Assembly: GCF_009689585.1 (NCBI RefSeq)
Contig: NZ_AP018694.1
Span: forward strand, 1,364,001-1,428,000
DNA: 64,000 nucleotides
Direction of reading: 5' to 3'
From: Aquipluma nitroreducens
GTDB lineage: Bacteria; Bacteroidota; Bacteroidia; Bacteroidales; Prolixibacteraceae
A program made the translations under genes and the position numbers. This document shows, in pieces, positions 1-8,523 of the stretch (positions are counted from its first letter, which is position 1; each line of letters opens with the position of its first letter). Under the pieces are notes generated by a model. It had not been told where the DNA came from and made no database searches. It saw nothing but the letters and a program-made list of their open reading frames with translations.

Positions 1-294
1 GCAGAAACAGAATGAATACGAATCGGGTTGTCTTCATGGGTTATCTGATTATTTATTCAGGTTCGGGGGATACACAAATTGTACCATCTTTTATAATGAC
101 AAAGATTACGATAAAAAGTTGCTTCGGTAAAATTAAGTATTCCTATTTTCACTTTTCAGAATCTTCCTCTCTATTCATAAATAAAAACTCTTTTATCGAA
201 GGAATTAGTATCTGATAGGATGAAATTTAATGGCTAATGTTTTTCTAATTAAAACTCAGCTATATTTAGCAACCCAAAATACAAAAAACAAAAC
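1..294. other. Leading stretch with no supported gene
   Basis: AT-rich DNA at the window edge. The only plus-strand reading frame (12-215, 67 codons) lacks a recognisable domain, signal peptide or convincing start context, so I do not call it. The last 50 bases form the leader of the gene at 295. TATATTTA near 260-267 resembles the Bacteroidota -7 box TAnnTTTG but has no clear -33 partner. Confidence 0.4.
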
Positions 295-792
295 ATGAAA
301 AAATCAACATTCTTATTTACTATTCTGTTAATAGCATCTCTATCATCATTCGGTCTAACAAAAAATAATTCTACAAACTCTTTTTTCGTAAAATCGTCTG
401 ATTTACATCCTAACTTAGACATTACCGCTGGATATGTGCCAAAATCAACATATGATGCAATTAAGGTTAACTTTTCGGCCAATAATATAATACTTAAGCG
501 ATTGGGGCTTTACACCTCTCTGGAAAAAGGACTTAATTCTGAATATTTGGCCAATACTTTTGGTATCAATGTATCTGTTCACCAATATGCTTATTTGTGG
601 ACTGGATTTGGCCTGTTAGCAGATAATGGAATATTAAATACCACTGTTTTTACTAAATTCAGAAAAGAATTTGGCATTGGTATTATGCCTTATAAACTAA
701 CATTACTCAGGATAGGCTGGTCAGTAGAAGTTGGCCCAACCATTACAGCAGGCATAAAAATACCTCTGACTAAACACCAAAATAAAAATTAG
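295..792 (+). CDS. Small exported protein of unknown function
   Basis: A 165-residue protein that I do not recognise. It opens with a typical signal peptide: two lysines after Met, then a hydrophobic stretch (about residues 5-22) ending in SSFGLT. The mature part alternates polar and aromatic residues with many Gly, Tyr and Phe (for example YAYLWTGFGLLADNG and LRIGWSVEVGPTITAGIKI), a pattern that fits a small beta-barrel or other envelope beta-protein. It ends in a basic tail. It is followed after 57 bases by ftsE on the same strand, but nothing links them functionally. Location in the envelope is an inference from the signal peptide and strand-like pattern. Confidence 0.6.
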   Translation: MKKSTFLFTILLIASLSSFGLTKNNSTNSFFVKSSDLHPNLDITAGYVPKSTYDAIKVNFSANNIILKRLGLYTSLEKGLNSEYLANTFGINVSVHQYAYLWTGFGLLADNGILNTTVFTKFRKEFGIGIMPYKLTLLRIGWSVEVGPTITAGIKIPLTKHQNKN

Positions 793-849
793 TGCTCGGC
801 ATTAACAGATAAAAAATTAGTTTTGCATACATACCAATTTGAATTTCCA

Positions 850-1548
850 ATGTCAGAAGAAAACATCATTGAGCTCATTAACGCCGACATTATTCAGCGT
901 GATCATGTGGTACTTACAGATATTAATCTGGAAATTAAAACAGGCGAATTTGTTTACCTCATTGGGAAAGTAGGAACCGGAAAATCGAGCCTGATTAAAA
1001 CTTTGAATGCAGAATTACCCCTCGAAAAAGGTGAAGGTAAAGTAGCTGGGTTCAATTTAGCGGAAATTAAAACCCGCGATATCCCTTTTTTGCGGCGCAA
1101 ATTAGGTGTCGTATTTCAGGATTTCCGATTGCTTACCGATCGCAATGTTTACGATAACCTGACCTTTGTACTGAAAGCAACCGATTGGAAAAACGAATGG
1201 GAAATAGCCGAACGTGTAAACGAAGTTCTCTCGATGGTGGGTATGACGCAAAAATTAAAATCGATGCCGCACCAACTTTCAGGCGGAGAGCAACAACGCG
1301 TGACCATTGCGAGAGCGATCCTGAATAATCCTGAAATTATTTTGGCTGACGAGCCTACCGGAAATCTCGACCCACATACATCAATTGAGTTAATGCAAAT
1401 CTTTAAAGACCTGAACGATCAAGGCAAAACTGTTGTAATTGCCACGCACGACTACCCGCTAATCCGGAAATTTCCGGCTCGGATCATCACTGTCGACGAC
1501 CATAAAATATATGAAACGGTACTTACCCGCAAAGAAAATCAAGGGTGA
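850..1548 (+). CDS. ftsE: Cell-division ABC ATPase FtsE
   Basis: ATPase subunit of the FtsEX complex, which in studied bacteria couples cytoplasmic ATP hydrolysis to control of periplasmic peptidoglycan hydrolases at the division septum. The 232-residue protein has all ABC landmarks: Walker [10 protein letters not shown] (about 39-47), signature LSGGEQQR (about 143-150), Walker [10 protein letters not shown] (about 162-170) and the H-loop in IATHDYP. Length and composition fit FtsE better than a substrate importer ATPase. The frame is open from a TTG at 823, but the ATG at 850 gives the usual FtsE N-terminus (MSEENIIEL), so I start there. No ftsX is adjacent, so the membrane partner must be elsewhere in the genome. 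Confidence 0.88.
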   Translation: MSEENIIELINADIIQRDHVVLTDINLEIKTGEFVYLIGKVGTGKSSLIKTLNAELPLEKGEGKVAGFNLAEIKTRDIPFLRRKLGVVFQDFRLLTDRNVYDNLTFVLKATDWKNEWEIAERVNEVLSMVGMTQKLKSMPHQLSGGEQQRVTIARAILNNPEIILADEPTGNLDPHTSIELMQIFKDLNDQGKTVVIATHDYPLIRKFPARIITVDDHKIYETVLTRKENQG

Positions 1549-1592
1549 AAAGTGCCTAAAGTGAGCTAGAGTTTAGAGTGCCTAAAGTTTAG
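1549..1592 (+). repeat. Short word-repeat between convergent genes
   Basis: The 44 bases between ftsE and the glycosyltransferase stop contain the word GTGCCTAAAGT twice and variants of TAGAGTTTAGAG twice. The same words appear in the intergenic block at 23256-23420 (reverse orientation GTGCCTAGAGT and GTTTAGAGTT), so this looks like a fragment of a dispersed modular repeat, not random spacer. Confidence 0.5.
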
Positions 1593-2692
1593 AGAAAACG
1601 TTCGTAAACACTTTTCAAAATTTTCTCTTCATTTTCCCAGCACAGCTCCTTTGCGGCTTTCTGAAGGTTTTGTTTCCAAACCAGGCGTTTCTCCTCATCA
1701 AAAAGCGCATCCCTCATCAATTCGGCTAACACCTTTCGCTGGTGAGTTTCAGCAATGATGCCAATCCGATAATGTTCTACAATTTGCATCATTTCCGGAA
1801 GATTCGAAACCAATACCGGCACTCCTGCCTGAATGTAATCGAACAATTTATTGGGTAAAGCAAAGCGGTAATTCAAACCCAAATCTTCTTCCAACGAAAT
1901 TCCCAAATCAGCCTGAAGGGTCACTTCTCGCAACTTATGAAGCGGCAAACGCCCCAGAAATTTCACTTTCGATTCCAGTTTCATTTCAATAACCAATTGT
2001 TTTAATTCGCTGGTTTGGTCGCCATCGCCTACCAACCAAAGTTCGACGCCATCCAGATAGGGAATAGAGCGGATCGCCGCCCCAACGCCACGCCCCAAAT
2101 TTAGCGCTCCCTGATAAAGAATTATTTTCGGCTGATCAGGCGCTTTTTCTTGATGTTTTGGTTCTTCAAACATGGAACAAACCGGAAGATTGCGAACTAC
2201 CTTAAAATCGACTTTATACAAATCACGATAAACCTCAGCAATCGAATCGCAAACGGTGTAAGCAGCATCAACTTTCGGAACCAGAAGTTTTTCGAGCCTC
2301 AACCAAATCGCTTTTACAACCGGCCTTCCAATCAATTCAGGAACTTCAGTAAAATACTCGTGGCTGTCGTAAATCAGCGGCTTGTGCTTTATTCGTGAGG
2401 CCAAATAATTCGCCGGAAGTGTATCCAGATCATTCGCCACAAAAACATCAATTTCAGATTTCAGGAGATATAAAAATAAGCGAATATTGTATTCGAGGTA
2501 AAACATTGCACTTTTCCGAAACAAGAGTTTCATCCTGTGAGTCTGATAATCGCGCTCCACAGGATGACTTTCGGGTAATAAACGACCAATCAGAACAGGC
2601 TCAAAACCCATTTTTTTCAGACTGACGGCTACTTTGTGAACGCGGTTATCGGTAACCAAATCGTTGATTACACTGAGTGAAATTTTCTTCAA
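1589..2692 (-). CDS. Family-4-type glycosyltransferase
   Basis: A 367-residue GT-B-fold retaining glycosyltransferase that probably transfers a sugar from a nucleotide donor to a cell-surface polysaccharide or lipid acceptor in the cytoplasm. The N-terminal half has the acceptor-domain pattern (VFVANDLDTLPANYLA, IYDSHEYFTEVPEL). The C-terminal half has the donor-binding Rossmann domain: YQGALNLGRGVG, LWLVGDGD, VKFLGRLP and the family-4 motif region SLEEDLGLNYRFALPNKLFDYIQAGVPVL, in which the Glu and the following PNK line up with the nucleotide-sugar-binding site. There is no signal peptide. It is transcribed divergently from murB, with which it shares an 81-base promoter region. Sugar and acceptor cannot be told from sequence. 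Confidence 0.8.
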   Translation of the reverse strand: MKKISLSVINDLVTDNRVHKVAVSLKKMGFEPVLIGRLLPESHPVERDYQTHRMKLLFRKSAMFYLEYNIRLFLYLLKSEIDVFVANDLDTLPANYLASRIKHKPLIYDSHEYFTEVPELIGRPVVKAIWLRLEKLLVPKVDAAYTVCDSIAEVYRDLYKVDFKVVRNLPVCSMFEEPKHQEKAPDQPKIILYQGALNLGRGVGAAIRSIPYLDGVELWLVGDGDQTSELKQLVIEMKLESKVKFLGRLPLHKLREVTLQADLGISLEEDLGLNYRFALPNKLFDYIQAGVPVLVSNLPEMMQIVEHYRIGIIAETHQRKVLAELMRDALFDEEKRLVWKQNLQKAAKELCWENEEKILKSVYERFL

Positions 2693-2773
2693 AGCGAATT
2701 TCTATTGGTTCGTATCGCCAAGGTAAACGAAAAAGGGCGATCTTCTGTTATATTTGCGAAAAAAATAATTCCA

Positions 2774-3793
2774 ATGATTCGCTCCTACTCCGATTACCAG
2801 CTCCAAAAGCATCATACATTCGGCACCAAAGCTATAGCCAATTACTATTTCGAATTTACCGAAACCGAAGACCTGGAGGCCTTTTTAGCTACCACAACCC
2901 ATTGGCAAAATCTCCCGATCCTTATTTTGGGCGAAGGAAGTAACCTGCTTTTCGTGAATGATTTTCAGGGGCTGATTATCAACCCAAACATTCCCGGGAT
3001 AAAGATTGCCCATGAAGACCGAAACAACATTTGGCTTGAAGTGGGCGCTGGTGTTGTTTGGGACGATCTGGTTGAATATGCCGTTTTTAATTGGTGGGGA
3101 GGTATCGAAAATTTATCGCTCATTCCCGGTAAGGTTGGCGCTGCTGCAGTACAAAACATTGGCGCTTATGGCATGGAAATTCAGAACCGCATCGAATCGG
3201 TTACAGGGTTCGATCTGGAATCGCAAACCGAATACACGTTAGATATAGCCGATTGTCAATACGCATACCGCGACAGCATCTTCAAAAACCAGTTGAAAGA
3301 TCGTTTCATCATTACCAGCGTTAGTATTAAACTCGATAAATTTCCGGAGTTTATCCTGAATTACGGCGACCTGAAAACGGAAGCTGAAAAACTTGGAGCT
3401 ATCAATCTAAGAACCATCCGCAAAGCAGTAATCGGCATTCGCGAATCGAAATTACCCGATCCTAAAATACATGGGAATGCTGGCAGTTTCTTTAAAAATC
3501 CAATTGTCGAAACCTCGATGGCCGAGCAACTGTTAACGACTCACCCGAATATGCCCCACTACCCTGCTCCTGACAGTCAAACTAAGCTGGCTGCTGGTTG
3601 GCTCATCGAACAATGTGGATGGAAAGGTTTCCGACGCGGCGATGCCGGAGTGCACGAAAAACAGGCTTTGGTGCTGGTAAACTACGGAAACGCCACCGGA
3701 AAAGAAATCTATGACCTTTCAGAAGAAATTAAACAATCGGTTCAGGAAAAATTTGGGGTTGATTTGGAACGGGAAGTAAATGTAATCGGGTAG
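2774..3793 (+). CDS. murB: UDP-N-acetylenolpyruvoylglucosamine reductase MurB
   Basis: Cytoplasmic flavoenzyme of peptidoglycan precursor synthesis: it reduces UDP-GlcNAc-enolpyruvate to UDP-MurNAc with NADPH. The 339-residue product matches the long type I MurB seen in E. coli. Visible landmarks are the FAD-binding segment ILGEGSNLLF, the loop GKVGAAAVQNIGAYG, the catalytic-Ser region HGNAGSFFKNP, and a C-terminal Glu in the last turn (LEREV), where the second catalytic residue lies in this family. The frame continues upstream to 2705, but the first 23 codons have no family counterpart and run through the promoter region shared with the glycosyltransferase. The ATG at 2774 (MIRSYSDYQL) gives the normal start. 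It appears monocistronic. Confidence 0.92.
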   Translation: MIRSYSDYQLQKHHTFGTKAIANYYFEFTETEDLEAFLATTTHWQNLPILILGEGSNLLFVNDFQGLIINPNIPGIKIAHEDRNNIWLEVGAGVVWDDLVEYAVFNWWGGIENLSLIPGKVGAAAVQNIGAYGMEIQNRIESVTGFDLESQTEYTLDIADCQYAYRDSIFKNQLKDRFIITSVSIKLDKFPEFILNYGDLKTEAEKLGAINLRTIRKAVIGIRESKLPDPKIHGNAGSFFKNPIVETSMAEQLLTTHPNMPHYPAPDSQTKLAAGWLIEQCGWKGFRRGDAGVHEKQALVLVNYGNATGKEIYDLSEEIKQSVQEKFGVDLEREVNVIG

Positions 3794-3830
3794 AAAGTGG
3801 TCATTAGCAGTCTCTGTTGTCAGAGATATC

Positions 3831-3861
3831 CTCATCTGATGACTTTGAGTCACCTGATGAG
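3831..3861. terminator. Hairpin between convergent genes
   Basis: An imperfect palindrome, CTCATCTGATGA ... TCACCTGATGAG, sits between the murB stop and the stop of the minus-strand methyltransferase. It could end transcription from both sides, but neither strand shows a clean T-run after the stem (the plus strand has TAAAAAA), so it may instead be a dispersed repeat. I rate termination as only plausible. Confidence 0.4.
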
Positions 3862-3872
3862 TAAAAAACCAC

Positions 3873-4499
3873 TCAACTTTTCCGGCAAACCACCCGCCAA
3901 AATTTCATGGGTTCTTCATTAGGCATGTGTTTGACAGGCTCGTCAATTTCGCAGTATTCAAGCAAGCCATAAGTCGAAAATTCTTTTTCAATGGTCGCTG
4001 AGTCATAAAAGAAAACAGTCAAACCTTTATCGATCAGGAAACGGTCGATGCTAACGGGTCGTCCATTTCCATAGAGTTTATTTTCCTTCGAAGCCACAAT
4101 AAAAACCATCATTCCGCCCGGCTGGAGCTGATCGAAACATTTTTTCAGGAATTGGCGGCGATCGTTTTGATTGAGTAGATGCAAGAGTGCGTAACAGAAA
4201 ATTCCATCGTAAAGTGATTTTCCGTAAGGCATTCGCTTAACCGGACCATGATAAATCCGAAAATCCAAACCATTATCACGGGCAAGCCTGATGGCCGTTT
4301 CGGAAATTTCAATTCCGGTCACTTCAAACCCATTGTCAATAAAAGTTTTTGCATTCCGTCCGTATCCGACTCCAGGAATCAGGATGCTTTTAAATCCTTT
4401 TTCAACAAAAAGATCACGGGCAAAAATAGCTGAATCGGCTGGCTCGAACGACCAGAGTAACCCAATTTTCTGAAACTTATCTTCCCAAAAATCGCTCAT
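3873..4499 (-). CDS. SAM-dependent methyltransferase (TPMT/TehB-like)
   Basis: A 208-residue class I methyltransferase. The SAM-binding glycine loop is ILIPGVGYGRNA (about 37-48), followed by the acidic ribose contact VTGIEIS and the segment YDGIFCYALLHLL typical of motif IV. The N-terminal MSDFWEDKFQ and the compact size resemble the thiopurine/tellurite methyltransferase group, which methylates small soft nucleophiles (S, Se, Te), but the substrate is not provable. It is the last gene of a minus-strand run and overlaps the upstream methyltransferase by 4 bases (ATGA-type overlap), so the two are translationally coupled. Two different SAM methyltransferases in tandem suggest a shared small-molecule substrate or a simple duplication of role. 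Confidence 0.72.
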   Translation of the reverse strand: MSDFWEDKFQKIGLLWSFEPADSAIFARDLFVEKGFKSILIPGVGYGRNAKTFIDNGFEVTGIEISETAIRLARDNGLDFRIYHGPVKRMPYGKSLYDGIFCYALLHLLNQNDRRQFLKKCFDQLQPGGMMVFIVASKENKLYGNGRPVSIDRFLIDKGLTVFFYDSATIEKEFSTYGLLEYCEIDEPVKHMPNEEPMKFWRVVCRKS

Positions 4500-5134
4500 C
4501 GTTTTACCGCTATAAATATCATATCCGTGGTTATAGAACCATCTAGTTCATTATAATCCTGAAGCCTGAGTTGCCTGATTTCGAATCCACTATGCTCAAA
4601 TGCCTCTTCCAAATCTGTTTGCAGATGGTAATTGAAATAAACCTCGGCATCACCCGAAAAACTGGTTGCTTCGTATCCGGCACGATCCTCGTTTCCTTCC
4701 ATGGTACTAACGTACAAAACGCCTCCAGAAACCAAACATTCGGCGCAATCGGCAATCAGTTTAGCCGAATCCATTTTCGATAAAAAAGGCAGGCAAAACG
4801 AACACATCACCGCATCAAATCGATCTGGAATCGTGGAAATATCGCGCACATCCATCACCATGAAATCAACTTCAGGAAGTAAATTCTTCGCTATTTCAAT
4901 CATTTTAGGAGCAAGATCAACAGCCAAGATTTGACTTTCAGGAAAGTGATTTTTGAGGAAGCTAGTTACATTTCCGGGTCCACAGGCCAGCTCCAGGATG
5001 TGAGGATTATCCGATTTCACCAAACTACAAAAATGCACAAGCGGTTCAAGATAACCGCTTACATTGTCAAACCGGCTGGCATATTCTTCAGCAAATTCAT
5101 TGAAACGTTGAACCGAGAGTTCGAAATTCTCCAT
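4496..5134 (-). CDS. Class I SAM-dependent methyltransferase
   Basis: A 212-residue class I methyltransferase. Motif I is HILELACGPGNVT (about 45-57), motif II is ILAVDLAPKMIEIAKN, motif III is VDFMVMDVRDI, and the post-IV segment FDAVMCSFCLPFL is present, with ECLVSGGVLYVSTME after it. The domain is complete and the family's usual length. It sits one base downstream of a DUF2007 gene and overlaps the next methyltransferase by 4 bases, which points to one transcript. I cannot assign a substrate; the family includes small-molecule, quinone and lipid methyltransferases. Confidence 0.72.
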   Translation of the reverse strand: MENFELSVQRFNEFAEEYASRFDNVSGYLEPLVHFCSLVKSDNPHILELACGPGNVTSFLKNHFPESQILAVDLAPKMIEIAKNLLPEVDFMVMDVRDISTIPDRFDAVMCSFCLPFLSKMDSAKLIADCAECLVSGGVLYVSTMEGNEDRAGYEATSFSGDAEVYFNYHLQTDLEEAFEHSGFEIRQLRLQDYNELDGSITTDMIFIAVKR

Positions 5135-5135
5135 C

Positions 5136-5396
5136 TTATTCTTTTAGTCCTTCTGCTTTTTCGTACTGCTCAATTACCTCTTTGGCCTTTTCCAGATCGA
5201 CATTCGAGACAAATATTTTTACTGAACCGGCGCCTCCGCCAGCCACATTCCATGGCGCTAAAACACCCATTTTTTCATCTTTCACAAAGGCTTCAATTTC
5301 GGCATTATCCAAAAGGCTTTTTACCATCGAAGCATCCCAATCGTTGCCATCAAAAACTTCAACCGGATAAATTTCTTGATCTGAATTCATAATCAA
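5136..5396 (-). CDS. DUF2007-family small protein
   Basis: An 86-residue acidic protein matching the DUF2007 (putative signal-transducing) fold: the N-terminal strand IYPVEVFDGNDWDASMVKSLL, the turn IEAFVKDE, the glycine-rich loop NVAGGGAGSVKIFVS, and the helix VDLEKAKEVIEQYEK. Members are stand-alone small cytosolic proteins or domains fused to membrane proteins. Their function is not known. It lies 25 bases downstream of the epimerase gene and one base upstream of a methyltransferase, so it is probably part of the same transcript. Confidence 0.7.
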   Translation of the reverse strand: MIMNSDQEIYPVEVFDGNDWDASMVKSLLDNAEIEAFVKDEKMGVLAPWNVAGGGAGSVKIFVSNVDLEKAKEVIEQYEKAEGLKE

Positions 5397-5421
5397 CAGT
5401 TTAAGTTGTTATTAATTGAAT

Positions 5422-6528
5422 TTATCTAACCGTAAAACTTGTTAATCCTTTCAAATAACATGCATCGATACTTGCTCCCAACCCTGGTGTTTCAGGAACC
5501 GTAACCAAACCATTCAAACCATATTGAATTCCTCCTGAAACCGGATCTTCGCAGAACATCATTGGCGTATCGAAATCGCAAAACCGAACATTATCGCTCG
5601 TTAAAGCCAAATGAGCCGATGCGGTAAACCCAATCCGTGATTCGAGAAACCCACCGATTTGTAACTGCAAGTTAGCCTTTTCAGCCAAATTTATAATCTT
5701 CTGCGCCTTGAATATTCCGGATGATTTCCCAAGTTTGATGTTAAATGACGGAGCGGCATCCAAATCAATCAGCCGCTGGGCATCATGATGATCGCAACAC
5801 GATTCATCGGCCATTACCATCACCGGGCTTGCTTTGCTGATTCGAGGTAATTCCATATAGTTCCAACGCGGAATTGGTTCCTCGCAAAACTGGATATTGT
5901 AACCGGCCAATTCGGTCAAAACACGAATTGCAGAATCGACGTTCCACCCTTGATTGGCATCAAGTCTCAATGGAATGTCGCTTCCTATTTGTTCCCGAAT
6001 AGCCTGAATTCGTTGAATATCTTTGCCCGGATCGTCACCCAGTTTGACTTTAATAACCTGAAAACCTCGTTCTTTAATTTCCAGTGCATCAGCCACCATT
6101 TGAGCCGGATCATTCAGGCTCACGGTATAATCAGTCTTCAGGATTTTATTGTTCTTGCCACCCAGAAAAGCATACAAAGGCAACCCGACCTGCTGCGCGG
6201 CAATATCGTATAGTGCAATATCGAAAGCGCTTTTAATGCTCGAATTACCAAAAATAGTTCGATCCATCAGCTCAGAACATGCTTCGATGTTACGCGGATC
6301 TTTATTAATCAACGATTTGGCCAGGTAATTGGCAACGACATAGCAGGTTTCCATGCTTTCGCCGTTGATGGGCATAAACGGGCTACATTCACCAAAACCA
6401 CTTAATCCTTCATCTGTTCGTATAACAACTACCACATTCTCGGCATATTCAAACGATCCTAACGAAATAACAAAAGGCTTTTTTAGCTTGACCGGAAATT
6501 GATAAACTTCGATTTGAGTAATCAGCAT
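5422..6528 (-). CDS. Enolase-superfamily dipeptide epimerase / cycloisomerase
   Basis: A 368-residue member of the muconate-lactonising subgroup of the enolase superfamily, most like L-Ala-D/L-Glu (dipeptide) epimerases that recycle murein peptides. The N-terminal capping domain carries GEGSPF-type residues (GFGECSPFMP). The barrel has the paired catalytic lysines in VIKVKLG (near 158-164), the metal-ligand Asp in RLDANQGW, Glu in CEEPIP, Asp in MADESC, and the opposite-face Lys in IKLGKSSGI. The set is complete, so an active enzyme is expected. Dipeptide specificity is an inference, since N-acyl amino-acid racemases and o-succinylbenzoate synthases share these motifs. It heads a probable minus-strand operon with DUF2007 and two methyltransferases. 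Confidence 0.8.
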   Translation of the reverse strand: MLITQIEVYQFPVKLKKPFVISLGSFEYAENVVVVIRTDEGLSGFGECSPFMPINGESMETCYVVANYLAKSLINKDPRNIEACSELMDRTIFGNSSIKSAFDIALYDIAAQQVGLPLYAFLGGKNNKILKTDYTVSLNDPAQMVADALEIKERGFQVIKVKLGDDPGKDIQRIQAIREQIGSDIPLRLDANQGWNVDSAIRVLTELAGYNIQFCEEPIPRWNYMELPRISKASPVMVMADESCCDHHDAQRLIDLDAAPSFNIKLGKSSGIFKAQKIINLAEKANLQLQIGGFLESRIGFTASAHLALTSDNVRFCDFDTPMMFCEDPVSGGIQYGLNGLVTVPETPGLGASIDACYLKGLTSFTVR

Positions 6529-6610
6529 TAGACTATTTTTAATAAAAATTGGTAATACAAGTGACCGGTAAATTTAAATTTAATTTCATTATTGATGTTA
6601 AATATAGAAA

Positions 6611-6654
6611 TTAAAATTCCGGCCTCATTTCCTTTATAATGAAATGAAGTCCGG
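6611..6654 (-). terminator. Rho-independent terminator after creD
   Basis: On the minus strand the stem CCGGACTTCATTTC pairs with GAAATGAGGCCGG around an 8-9 base loop and is followed by AATTTTAATTT. It lies just beyond the creD stop and before the epimerase gene, where a terminator would be expected. Confidence 0.65.
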
Positions 6655-6686
6655 GATCTGAGTTTTTTACATAGATAATCAAAACC

Positions 6687-7994
6687 TTATCCTTCCGAAT
6701 ACCATTTAATCTGCTGCGATGCACGCATAATAATTGCCAGGATAACAAACAGACCAATACTTCCGGCCAACAGCGCATAATCCTGAAGCTGCAAAATGGT
6801 AAACAGAAAAATATACAGGCCTGTTTGCAATAAAGTTATCCAAACTACCGAACGCCTATCCTTCAGAATTGTATAGGAATACCACGAAATCAGGGAAGTA
6901 ACAGCTACAGCCGAGATCAGATAAGCTAAATTAAATCCGGCTTGTTCGCTGATTGAAGTCAGCAATGCATAAAAAATGAGCAGCGCAAATGCCACCAATG
7001 AATATTGGAAGGGATGAATCCTGTTCTTGCTTTTCATCTCGATGAAAATAAAAATGATAAAATTGAGGGCTATGAACAGTATTGCATATTTCACCGAGCG
7101 CATAGCTTTCTGATAATGGTCAATAGGAATCAGCAATTCAACACCTAACAGGGCTTCGTGAGTATTAAATTTTTTGTCGACCCATTGCTGTGGAAAATTG
7201 CGATTTAAATGAGTTACCATCCAGTTCGCAGTAAAGCCATTTGATGTAATATTTCGATCAGAAGGAAGAAAAACTCCGGTAAAACTTGGCTGCGCCCAGT
7301 CCGATTTCATTGAAACTTCCGAGGTTTTCCCTAAAGCTTCAACTGACAGATCTTCTGACCCATTTAAAACCAAATTGATTTCAAAATTTAACGGCTGTTT
7401 CAAATCAATCGAATTGGCTTTAATCGTAATTCCAGATTGGAAGATGTCGGTATCGGCAACTCCGGGATCAACCTTGTATTTCTGACCATTGACAACCAAT
7501 TCCGGCAAATTTTTGATCCCCCGCATATCCGAAATTCCCAGAGTAAAGTAAGCCGCATCCCAATTGAATTGTGCATTCGGAATATCCAGTTGTGATACGT
7601 CGGGCTGAAGAAATAAGCCTTTAAGCTTGATACTTCCTTCATAAACCACCACCTCGTAAATACCACGTTTGCGTTTTTCAGGAGCCAGCGAACCATCGGT
7701 TTTGAGTGTTTCAGGCAAAAAATGAGCAATGCCTTTTCGCTCAGTCATTCCCTGATTAACTTCGGTTTTTTCCTGAATTGTAAACGGCACATTCAGCACC
7801 GGACCGGCTACCACCTGTTTCCCACCCCATTGGGCATACAATTCGTTTTTCACCTTTTCGCTCAGGGCAATTCGTTGGCGAATTACATCCTGAATTAGGA
7901 AGGACGGGATAAGCAGCAGAATTGCCAGTCCCGAAACGATAATCATCTTAACACTGTAACTGTTCATGAATTGTTGAATACCTTTTGTTTCCAT
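6687..7994 (-). CDS. creD: Inner membrane protein CreD
   Basis: A 435-residue CreD-family inner membrane protein. CreD in enterobacteria and Aeromonas belongs to the CreBC regulon and affects envelope integrity and beta-lactam response; its biochemical role is unknown. Visible are one N-terminal membrane helix (about 17-36), the conserved periplasmic start IRQRIALSEKVKNELYAQWGG (residues about 39-59), a long periplasmic domain, and about six closely spaced helices from about 300 to 430. No creBC genes are next to it. Instead a small winged-helix regulator lies 52 bases upstream, and a palindrome (8015-8031) sits between them, so regulation by that repressor is likely. Confidence 0.85.
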   Translation of the reverse strand: METKGIQQFMNSYSVKMIIVSGLAILLLIPSFLIQDVIRQRIALSEKVKNELYAQWGGKQVVAGPVLNVPFTIQEKTEVNQGMTERKGIAHFLPETLKTDGSLAPEKRKRGIYEVVVYEGSIKLKGLFLQPDVSQLDIPNAQFNWDAAYFTLGISDMRGIKNLPELVVNGQKYKVDPGVADTDIFQSGITIKANSIDLKQPLNFEINLVLNGSEDLSVEALGKTSEVSMKSDWAQPSFTGVFLPSDRNITSNGFTANWMVTHLNRNFPQQWVDKKFNTHEALLGVELLIPIDHYQKAMRSVKYAILFIALNFIIFIFIEMKSKNRIHPFQYSLVAFALLIFYALLTSISEQAGFNLAYLISAVAVTSLISWYSYTILKDRRSVVWITLLQTGLYIFLFTILQLQDYALLAGSIGLFVILAIIMRASQQIKWYSEG

Positions 7995-8014
7995 AGTTTT
8001 GAATATTTAAAAGT

Positions 8015-8031
8015 ACTTTGCATTTCAAAGT
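8015..8031. promoter_or_regulatory. Palindromic operator upstream of creD
   Basis: ACTTTG-CATTT-CAAAGT, a perfect 6+6 palindrome with a 5-base centre, lies 20 bases before the creD start. An identical palindrome with a different centre lies before the membrane-protein gene at 9162. The two share AGT before and T after the arms. The adjacent winged-helix gene is the natural candidate for the binding protein. Confidence 0.6.
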
Positions 8032-8046
8032 TTACGAATAAAAAAA

Positions 8047-8343
8047 TTATTGATTGCCTATTAGTTCTTCCAGCGCCGCCAAATGCTGACGAAACAAATC
8101 CTTCCCCTGCGCGGTTGCCGTGTAGGTTGTACTGGGTTTTCGGCCAACAAACTGCTTCGAAACCACGATAATTTCCTGCTGTTCCAATGCTTTTAGGTGA
8201 CTGGCCAGGTTTCCGTCGGTTAGTTCGAGCAGTTCCTTCAGCGCATTGAAATCCAGCATGTCGTTCACCATCAGTGCCGACATGATTCCAAGCCTGATGC
8301 GGCTTTCGAACACTTTCTGAAGATTTGCAATCGGATTTTTCAC
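8047..8343 (-). CDS. Winged-helix transcriptional regulator
   Basis: A 98-residue DNA-binding protein of the short winged-helix type (PF13601-like, MarR/ArsR fold). The segment RLGIMSALMVNDMLDFNALKELLELTDGNLASHLKALEQQEII is the helix-turn-helix with the recognition helix around GNLASHLKALE, and KQFVGRKPSTTYTATAQG forms the wing. There is no ligand domain. Homologues occur next to CreD-like and multi-helix membrane proteins. Here it lies between creD and a membrane-protein gene, both preceded by the palindrome ACTTTG-N5-CAAAGT, so it probably represses or tunes both. No copy of the palindrome is visible directly before its own start. Confidence 0.8.
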   Translation of the reverse strand: MKNPIANLQKVFESRIRLGIMSALMVNDMLDFNALKELLELTDGNLASHLKALEQQEIIVVSKQFVGRKPSTTYTATAQGKDLFRQHLAALEELIGNQ

Positions 8344-8523
8344 CAGAGTTTATTATTTACGATTTGACTATTCACGATTTACCATTTATTGTTGCGGGTT
8401 GCGAGATGCGGAATGCGGGTTTGTTTTCATGCAACTCGCAACATGCAACTCGCAACTCTTTATTGCCAACCGTGACTGAACACTGCGACTTTTTCCTCCA
8501 TGCTCCTCGCTCCTTGCTCCATG
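8344..8523. repeat. Composite intergenic word-repeat block
   Basis: 180 bases inside the regulator operon, with no gene. In order on the plus strand it has TTTACGATTTGACTATT-type words, inverted GTTGCGAG ... CTCGCAAC words repeated with CATGCAACTCGCAAC, the phrase ACTGAACACTGCGACT, and CTCCATGCTCCTCGCTCC words. The block at 23256-23420 has the same phrase (ACTGAACACTGTGACT) and the same TTTACTATTTGATTATT words in the same order when read on its minus strand. This is a family of modular repeats. Confidence 0.6.

Noticed and set aside
12-215. Open reading frame of 67 codons
   Set aside because: No domain, signal or translation signal, AT-rich and at the window edge; not enough support for a gene.
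2705-2773. Upstream extension of murB
   Set aside because: 23 extra codons without family match, running through the divergent promoter; ATG at 2774 is better.
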